NCBI GenBank assembly: GCA_029260695.1 | Contig: JAJDCT010000158.1 | Location: forward strand, 1-6,744 | Reading direction: 5' to 3' | DNA length: 6,744 nucleotides | DNA from: Phycisphaeraceae bacterium | Lineage (GTDB): Bacteria; Planctomycetota; Phycisphaerae; Phycisphaerales; Phycisphaeraceae | Shown here: piece by piece, positions 1 to 4,779 of the stretch | Position numbering within the stretch: the stretch's first letter is position 1 | Layout of the letters: each line of letters begins with the position of its first letter | Made by a program: the position numbers and the translations under genes | The notes under the pieces: generated by a model | Seen by the model: only the letters and a program-made list of their open reading frames with translations | Database searches by the model: none | What the model was told of the DNA's origin: nothing

Positions 1-110
1 GACTTCTGTGCGGGATCGGCGGGCTCGAACGGCTCGTGATCGTGGTGGTGATCGTGATCGCAGTCGTCGTCGTGCGAGTGGATGAACGGGTTTTTGATCT
101 TCTCGGCCAT
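1..110 (-). CDS. Partial CDS, His/Asp-rich N-terminus, possibly a further SPFH/HflK-like protein
   Basis: Only the first 36 codons and two bases of the next are inside the window; the gene continues beyond base 1. The ATG is at 108-110. The peptide begins MAEKIKNPFIHSHDDD and then has a metal-ligand-like cluster, with His at residues 11, 13, 19, 21, 22, 23 and 25, Cys at 17, and Asp at 14-16, 18, 20 and 24. It is followed by an acidic, Pro-containing stretch ending DPAQK. No membrane segment is reached. No strong Shine-Dalgarno sequence precedes the ATG, so translation may depend on the upstream gene or the start may differ. The gene is 88 bases downstream of the HflC-like gene on the same strand, so it is probably in the same operon. 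As I recall, some planctomycete HflK/HflC clusters carry a further SPFH protein with a His-rich head, which is the best guess. A metal transporter or chaperone is also possible. What is seen is the His-rich head; the family is inference. Confidence 0.6.
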   Translation of the reverse strand, partial: MAEKIKNPFIHSHDDDCDHDHHHDHEPFEPADPAQK

Positions 111-153
111 GAGCTTATTTCTGCTTGGTGTCGCGGATCGGTTCGGTGAGATT

Positions 154-181
154 CCGGCGGACAGGGGGTTCCGTTCGCCGG
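154..181. repeat. Intergenic inverted repeat (possible hairpin)
   Basis: CCGGCG at 154-159 and CGCCGG at 176-181 form a perfect 6-bp inverted repeat with a 16-base loop. It lies between the HflC-like gene and the His-rich gene. In the transcript a short inner GGA/TCC pairing is possible. No T-run follows on either strand, so it is not a typical intrinsic terminator. It could be an mRNA-processing or stabilising hairpin, or chance in GC-rich DNA. Confidence 0.3.
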
Positions 182-198
182 GCGTCTGTGTTCAGGTG

Positions 199-1149
199 TT
201 AACGCTTGGGTTTGTCTGGTGTTTCGCCCGTCAGCGGGTTTAAGAACCACAACTGGTTGGCGTCCAGAACGAACGTGGTGTTGTGGGCGAGCATCTTCTG
301 CAGGGCCTCGATCTGCCTCTGGAAGATGGCGAACTCCGGGTCTTCACGGAAGGCGCTGAAGTACTGCGCCGCTTCGCGGTTGCCTTCATCACGGATCGCC
401 TGGGCCCGACGTTGGGCGAAGGCCAGGATACGCCGCTTGGCTGTCTCGGCCTGGCTGACGATGTTCTTGGCCTCGGCGTCGCCTTCCGAACGGGCCCGCT
501 CGGCAAGCAACTCGCGGGTCTTGGCCATCCGCTCGAATACTTTCTGTGTCGTGTCTTCCGGGAGGATGATCCGCCTGATGCCGACCTGTTCAACTTTGAT
601 CCCGTAGCCGGGGTTGATCGCGTTGAGCTTCTCACGCAGTTGTTCCAGGCTCTTCTGCTCGATCTCTTCGAGCTTGATCTTATCCGAGTCGGTGTTGACC
701 AGTTGGTCGAAACGGTAGGTCGAGACAACCGCTTTAAGCTCGCTGAGCATCGAGGTCAGCTGCTCGCTGGCCTCGTCTTCGGTCTTCAGCCTCAGGAAAA
801 AAGCGTACGGGTCCTCGATGCGCCACGCCAGGTACAGCTTGACGATCACCGCGTAACCGTCGGCGGTCTGTATCTCGCTGGATTGGTCCTCCAGGAGCTG
901 GACCTTCTTGGAGTACACGCGGACCTTCTGGATCGGCGAGGGGAGCTTAAAGCCGTACCCCGGGTTGAGGATCAGGCTCCCGGGGTTATTGGGGTCGATG
1001 TTGCCCTGGGCATCGCGTGTGGGTTCGATGGCTTTGTCCCACGTCGTGCGGACCGCGACCTGGTCGTAGCGGACCTGGAACATGACCGTGTAAACCAATA
1101 GCACCGCGGCGACTGCGATGGCGACCAGGAAAATGAGTTTGTTCTTCAT
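199..1149 (-). CDS. hflC: HflC-like SPFH/prohibitin-family membrane protein
   Basis: A 316-residue protein, close to the usual HflC length (about 330). It has one N-terminal membrane segment (residues about 5-25) with a short Lys-containing cytoplasmic start. An SPFH/band-7 domain follows (about 25-215), including the NPGYGFKLP strand (62-70) and LAWRIEDPYAF (107-117). A charged helical region runs from about 204 to 262 (KTRELLAERARSEGDAEA, then EGNREAAQYF). The DPEF segment at 270-273 is typical of HflC. In E. coli HflC pairs with HflK in a large periplasm-facing cage that holds FtsH and modulates turnover of membrane proteins. GGAG (complement of 1161-1164) lies 11 bases before the ATG and supports the start. 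The partner HflK-like gene is just upstream, about 100 bases away, and a His-rich gene follows, so these form a likely operon. Family assignment is firm; partnership with FtsH here is inferred from the family. A residue 40-61 loop (DKAIEPTRDAQGNID and onward) lengthens the first part of the SPFH domain. Confidence 0.9.
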   Translation of the reverse strand: MKNKLIFLVAIAVAAVLLVYTVMFQVRYDQVAVRTTWDKAIEPTRDAQGNIDPNNPGSLILNPGYGFKLPSPIQKVRVYSKKVQLLEDQSSEIQTADGYAVIVKLYLAWRIEDPYAFFLRLKTEDEASEQLTSMLSELKAVVSTYRFDQLVNTDSDKIKLEEIEQKSLEQLREKLNAINPGYGIKVEQVGIRRIILPEDTTQKVFERMAKTRELLAERARSEGDAEAKNIVSQAETAKRRILAFAQRRAQAIRDEGNREAAQYFSAFREDPEFAIFQRQIEALQKMLAHNTTFVLDANQLWFLNPLTGETPDKPKR

Positions 1150-1160
1150 AGCGTTCGTAT

Positions 1161-1164
1161 CTCC
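1161..1164 (-). promoter_or_regulatory. Shine-Dalgarno site of the HflC-like gene
   Basis: On the minus strand the sequence reads TTGGAGATACGAACGCT before the ATG, giving a GGAG core 11 bases upstream. Spacing is slightly long but acceptable, and it fixes the start at 1149. The rest of the gap 1165-1248 shows no clear promoter or terminator. Confidence 0.5.
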
Positions 1165-1248
1165 AACAATCGTCGGTGTGGTGTCTTGTTATTGACGCCG
1201 GTTGGGTGGGCCCATCCGGGGTTTTTCCGGGGGGTGATCTTGTGCGTG

Positions 1249-3390
1249 TTATTCGATGCCTAGTACGTCCAGGTTGCTTGTGGTGGTTTCCGCGTTGAGG
1301 CGGATGATCGGCGGGACTTCCTGCTCACCGACGAGGATAAACTTGCGTCGGTCGGCCAGGCCTTGAGCGAGGGTGTTCAGGTACTCCCTTGCCATGTAAT
1401 ACTTGGGCCCTTGGCGGTAGGCCAGGAAGCGCGACTCGGTGCGCATCGCGCGGGCCCCTTCGGACAGGGCGTACTCCGAGCGGTAGGCGCGTGCCTGATA
1501 GATCATGATGGTCGCGTCTCCGCCTGCGTCATCCAGGAGCTTCTCGATATCCACCTTCTTCTTTGTGATCTGGTCAGCGAGTTCGTCGGCTTGGGCCTGG
1601 TCGTAGTTGCCACCTAGCCGCATGGACTCCAGCGATTGTTGAAGGGTGACGACGTCCTGGATCGCCTTGTCGATCATCAGCGCCTTTTCCTGGGTGCCGG
1701 CGATCTGGGCGAGTTGGACGACGGCCTGACGGCGGGCCTCCTGGATCTTCGTCGCCTTTTCCTGCCGGGCGTCGATCTGTTCGTGGAACTTCTTGGCAAC
1801 GTCGCCTTCACGCGGCGGGTGGACGGCTTCCAGACCGACGTATACCACCTCGACACCCAGCGACATCTCGTCGGCGTCTGATTGAATCTGTCCACGCAGC
1901 AACTCGCCGGCCTCCACACGCGCCGATGTCAGTAGCGCGTCGATGTCATGCGTGGCGAAATAGGTATTGAAACGCCGCTCCGACAGGGCCTTGAGCAGCT
2001 CCGCGGGGTACTTCGCGTCGTCCATCGCCATGACGCTGTAATCCAGTAGACCGTCGTCTGCGATGCGGTACTTGATCACACCCAGCCCGCCTGCCAACTC
2101 ACCGGCCGCGGCTTCGATGGCGGTGTCTTCTTTGCCGACATGCTTGCTTGGCGCCGTGACCATGTACTTCTCACTCTCGCCGGAGTGCTGGGTTGTCCAG
2201 AGCACCGCGACGTCACGCCGGAAGTTTTCTGAGGAGGAACCGACGTTCAGTTCGTGGATACGGTAAGCGTCGTACTTGTATGTCTTGCCCAACGGCCAGG
2301 GCAGCTTCCAGTGCAGGCCCGGCTCGACCACGCTGTGTTCGGTCAGGCTGCCCCACCGGGTCACGATCGCACGCTGATGGGGCGCCACGATCACCGCCGA
2401 GGTCAGCCCAAACAATACCAGCAGGCCCACAAGGATCAGCGAGGGGATAGCCTTGGCGAGCTGGCGGTAGAACCAACTGTCTGAGACTTCAATACCGAAC
2501 TGGTAATTGACTGCCTCGCTGATAATCTTCGCCAGCGACTCGGGCCGAGTCAGCCAGCCGAGGATACGGCTGTCGAACGCCGGCCGGGGCATCTGCCCGG
2601 GACGCCTGGGCTTATAGAACCCGAAGATAAAGCCCAGAAACATCTCGGTACCCAGGAGGATCATCATCGCCGGCGCGACGACCGAGAGGACCGAGAACAG
2701 GTCGTATAATTCCAATGCGAGCCCGGCGGAGGCGACGATCAACAGCAGGGTCACCACCACGTTGCCCATCAGGTAGCCGGCCCCGCCGCGCAGCAGTTGC
2801 CACTCGCTGACCTTGGTCATACCCGCGACGTAGCGCGAGACGATAAACGCCAGGAAGCCGATGATGGTGGCGACAATGGCGACGGCCCCGGCGCTGGCTC
2901 CGGAGAACCCGCCCCCGGCGGAGACCATGTCACCAAGGTCGGACAAGAAGCTGCCGCCTTCAATGCCGTGTGCGGTGCGGTACGAGCTAACCGCGGACCA
3001 GAGCATGCGGAACCCGACCACCAGCAGATACAGTGAAACCGCGAGGCTGACGATATTCAGCCAGTATTTGTAGAGGTTGTCAAGCCGTTTCTGCGCCAGG
3101 TTCAGCTGCTGCCCGGCCTCATCAAAAAGCGCCGCGGCCTGCGCATCCTCGGCGGCGAGCTGTTCGGTCTCCAAAGCCTCGACCCGCTCCAGGCGGTGCT
3201 GGTTGTAGACCACCCAGAGGATGATCCAGATCGGCAGCCCGCCTAAGTAGTACCAGGCGATGGTATGGATGGCGGTCGAACCGGCGTAAAGCCCGGTCAG
3301 CCCGGTGAGGATCCACAACAACGTCTGTATCGCCAGCCCGATCAGGGCGGCACCGGCTGACCGCCGGTAGGTTTCTTGGTCGTGACTCAT
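1249..3390 (-). CDS. HflK-like SPFH protein with polytopic N-terminal membrane domain
   Basis: A 713-residue protein, nearly twice the usual HflK length (about 400). The C-terminal half is HflK-like: membrane segment about 314-336, then SPFH from HQRAIVTRWG (338-347) and EPGLHWKLPWPL (356-367). It continues through VEVVYVGLEAVHPP (513-526), a helical region (about 530-650), and a tail with YRQGPKYYMAREYLNTLAQG (658-677). The N-terminal half adds six predicted membrane segments: about 14-36, 43-62, 112-131, 168-188, 206-226 and 235-259. A charged, probably coiled stretch (about 64-110) and a Gly-rich loop (about 145-168) lie between them. With seven segments and Arg/Lys-rich loops after the even ones, the SPFH part would face the periplasm, as in ordinary HflK. 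The reading frame is open to a GTG at 3426, but ATG at 3390 has an AGGGA site five bases upstream and is preferred. It heads the unit with the HflC-like gene and is divergent from the permease gene. The SPFH assignment is firm; the function of the added membrane domain is unknown. Confidence 0.88.
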   Translation of the reverse strand: MSHDQETYRRSAGAALIGLAIQTLLWILTGLTGLYAGSTAIHTIAWYYLGGLPIWIILWVVYNQHRLERVEALETEQLAAEDAQAAALFDEAGQQLNLAQKRLDNLYKYWLNIVSLAVSLYLLVVGFRMLWSAVSSYRTAHGIEGGSFLSDLGDMVSAGGGFSGASAGAVAIVATIIGFLAFIVSRYVAGMTKVSEWQLLRGGAGYLMGNVVVTLLLIVASAGLALELYDLFSVLSVVAPAMMILLGTEMFLGFIFGFYKPRRPGQMPRPAFDSRILGWLTRPESLAKIISEAVNYQFGIEVSDSWFYRQLAKAIPSLILVGLLVLFGLTSAVIVAPHQRAIVTRWGSLTEHSVVEPGLHWKLPWPLGKTYKYDAYRIHELNVGSSSENFRRDVAVLWTTQHSGESEKYMVTAPSKHVGKEDTAIEAAAGELAGGLGVIKYRIADDGLLDYSVMAMDDAKYPAELLKALSERRFNTYFATHDIDALLTSARVEAGELLRGQIQSDADEMSLGVEVVYVGLEAVHPPREGDVAKKFHEQIDARQEKATKIQEARRQAVVQLAQIAGTQEKALMIDKAIQDVVTLQQSLESMRLGGNYDQAQADELADQITKKKVDIEKLLDDAGGDATIMIYQARAYRSEYALSEGARAMRTESRFLAYRQGPKYYMAREYLNTLAQGLADRRKFILVGEQEVPPIIRLNAETTTSNLDVLGIE

Positions 3391-3395
3391 CGTAT

Positions 3396-3400
3396 TCCCT
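3396..3400 (-). promoter_or_regulatory. Shine-Dalgarno site deciding the HflK-like start
   Basis: The minus strand reads AGGGAATACG immediately before the ATG at 3390, so an AGGGA core sits five bases upstream. The competing GTG at 3424-3426 would add twelve residues (start MVTSRRRETGNT) that include this site. The shorter product is therefore preferred. Confidence 0.6.
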
Positions 3401-3450
3401 GTTTCCCGGCGTCGGCTTGTCACCACGCCAGCTTGCCTCTTAACCTGTCT

Positions 3451-3480
3451 GAATTACGCCGCGTCTCGGCGATGCACCAA
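3451..3480 (-). promoter_or_regulatory. Weak candidate promoter for the HflK-like/HflC-like unit
   Basis: On the minus strand TTGGTG (complement of 3475-3480) is followed after 18 bases by TAATTC (complement of 3451-3456), a loose sigma-70-like pair. It would start transcription some 50-60 bases before the ATG at 3390. The matches are imperfect, and the assignment rests mostly on position in the 178-base divergent gap (3391-3568). Confidence 0.22.
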
Positions 3481-3501
3481 ACCCATCGGCCCGACCCGCC
3501 G

Positions 3502-3507
3502 TATGAT
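3502..3507 (+). promoter_or_regulatory. Weak candidate -10 element for the permease gene
   Basis: TATGAT, one mismatch from the sigma-70 -10 consensus, lies in GC-rich surroundings 61 bases before the permease ATG. No convincing -35 hexamer is seen 16-18 bases upstream, so the call is tentative. Confidence 0.25.
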
Positions 3508-3568
3508 AGGGGCCGGCCGCCTGCCGGATTAACCGTCCCGCTTCATTCACACGGACAAGACGACCGCC

Positions 3569-4636
3569 ATGTTCACACAGCTCGCCACCATCGCTCACAA
3601 CACCTTCACCGAATCCATCCGTCAGCCCATCTTCGTGGTCCTGGTCCTGCTGGGGTCCTTGGCGATGGTTATCAATCCCCAACTCGCCGCCTACACCATG
3701 GAGGATGACAACAAGCTCTTGATCGACATGGGACTCAGCACGATCTTCCTGATCGGCCTGTTTTTGGCGGCTTTCACCGCGACCGGGGTCTTCTCCAAAG
3801 AGATCGAAAACAAGACCGTGCTGACAGTCGTGAGCAAACCGGTCGGCCGGCCGTTGTTTGTCATCGGTAAATATATCGGTATCTCCGCGGCGATCTCGGC
3901 CGCGTTCTTCCTGCTGAGTATCGCGCTGGCGCTGACGATCCGTCACCGGGTGATGTCCACCGCCAGCGACCACTTCGACATGCCCGTGATCCTGCTGGGT
4001 TTCGGCGGGGCGCTGCTTGCGCTGATCGTGGCGACCATGGCGAACTACCTCTACGGCCGCGTGTTCTCCTCCAGCTTCACCGTCTGCCTGCTGGTTACAC
4101 AGACCGTGGCTTTTGCGCTGGTGCTGCTGATCGACAAGAAGTGGAACCTGCAATCGCCCGTGACGGAATTCACCGAGCACAGCGGCGAGTTGACGCAGGT
4201 GGTCGTCGGACTGGGGCTTGTCTTCCAGGCCGTGCTGGTCCTCACGGGGGTCGCCGTTGCGGCGTCTACCCGGCTCGGACAGGTGATGACACTGCTGATC
4301 TGCTTTGGCGTCTTCCTGCTGGGGCTGGCGAGTAACTCGTTGAGCCAGATGGTGAACATGCGGCTGTCGATCCCCGCAGGCACCGACTACTACCAAAGCC
4401 TCTCGGCCATCATGCACGCGGACATCGCGATCTACCAGAAAGTGATCTACTCCGCGGCCAAGCTGATCTACATGCTGGTACCCAACCTGCAATTCTTCTG
4501 GCCCGCAGACGCGATCACACAGGGCACCCCGATCACCGCCGGTTTGTTCGGCATGGTCTCGGGCTACGCCGCGCTGCAGGTCGTTGCGATACTCGCGATC
4601 GCGATCGCCCTCTTCCAGAACCGCGAGGTCGGGTAG
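3569..4636 (+). CDS. ABC-2-type transporter permease subunit
   Basis: A 355-residue very hydrophobic protein with about eight predicted membrane segments (near 20-36, 55-74, 103-124, 139-160, 168-188, 210-231, 236-255 and 325-350). The segment FSKEIENKTVLTVVSKPVGR (75-94), followed by PLFVIGKYIG, is the cytoplasmic signature seen in ABC-2 permeases of the NosY/GldF style, as is the C-terminal ALFQNREVG. Such subunits sit in the inner membrane and work with a separate ATP-binding protein. No ATP-binding-cassette gene is in this window, so the partner must lie elsewhere, and the substrate cannot be told. ATG 3569 is the first in-frame start after an in-frame TAA at 3530-3532; no strong Shine-Dalgarno precedes it. 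The gene is divergent from the HflK-like gene and convergent with the ATPase gene, so it appears to be a single-gene unit or an insertion into the minus-strand cluster. Family is well supported; transported molecule unknown. Confidence 0.82.
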   Translation: MFTQLATIAHNTFTESIRQPIFVVLVLLGSLAMVINPQLAAYTMEDDNKLLIDMGLSTIFLIGLFLAAFTATGVFSKEIENKTVLTVVSKPVGRPLFVIGKYIGISAAISAAFFLLSIALALTIRHRVMSTASDHFDMPVILLGFGGALLALIVATMANYLYGRVFSSSFTVCLLVTQTVAFALVLLIDKKWNLQSPVTEFTEHSGELTQVVVGLGLVFQAVLVLTGVAVAASTRLGQVMTLLICFGVFLLGLASNSLSQMVNMRLSIPAGTDYYQSLSAIMHADIAIYQKVIYSAAKLIYMLVPNLQFFWPADAITQGTPITAGLFGMVSGYAALQVVAILAIAIALFQNREVG

Positions 4637-4779
4637 GGCCCACACGCCTGGTGCAGCCGGGGGAATCGGGTTGGTCTTGGTTGAATCCTGCACGTTTGGG
4701 TGTCGGGTCTTAACTGGCGGCTTTATCAGCCGAGGGTTCGTGAGTCCGGTCCGATCGAGACGGTCTAACAATATTAAAT
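4637..4779. other. Convergent intergenic region with one short hairpin
   Basis: This 143-base gap separates the converging stops of the permease and the ATPase. It holds a 5-bp inverted repeat, CGGCT at 4718-4722 and AGCCG at 4728-4732, with a five-base loop and no T-run after it on either strand. An unusually AT-rich patch (4768-4779) abuts the ATPase stop. No clear intrinsic terminator and no gene are visible, so termination may be factor-dependent. Confidence 0.35.

Noticed and set aside
25..65. Short tandem-like GATCGT/GTGGTG repeat
   Set aside because: It is the reverse complement of the His and Asp codons in the His-rich N-terminus, so it is coding and not a separate DNA repeat.
601..966. 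NPGYG followed by Phe-Lys or Ile-Lys occurring twice in the HflC-like protein (residues 62-68 and 179-185)
   Set aside because: Each copy falls in a different, well-known strand of the SPFH domain, and the flanking sequence is unrelated, so an internal duplication is not supported.
283..1101. Open frame of 272 codons on the plus strand across the HflC-like gene
   Set aside because: It is antisense to a clear SPFH protein, has a Leu/Asp/Val-rich composition typical of a shadow frame, and shows no family motif or ribosome binding site.
1165..1248. C/G-run pairs between the HflK-like and HflC-like genes as a possible terminator
   Set aside because: Only 4-bp CCGG pairings are possible around the A/T run, and there is no proper stem followed by a T-run on the minus strand, so read-through in one operon is more likely.
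4593..4608. Palindromic run with two overlapping GCGATCGC octamers, like the cyanobacterial HIP1 site
   Set aside because: It lies inside the permease gene and is explained by alternating ATC and GCG codons for Ile and Ala in a membrane helix. No other cluster was noticed elsewhere in the window.
3440..4771. Long open frame (443 codons) antisense to the permease
   Set aside because: It mirrors the whole permease gene and both flanking gaps. Its product is rich in Asp, His, Gln and Arg with no recognisable domain or membrane segment, while the plus-strand protein has clear ABC-2 features. Long antisense frames are common in GC-rich coding DNA.
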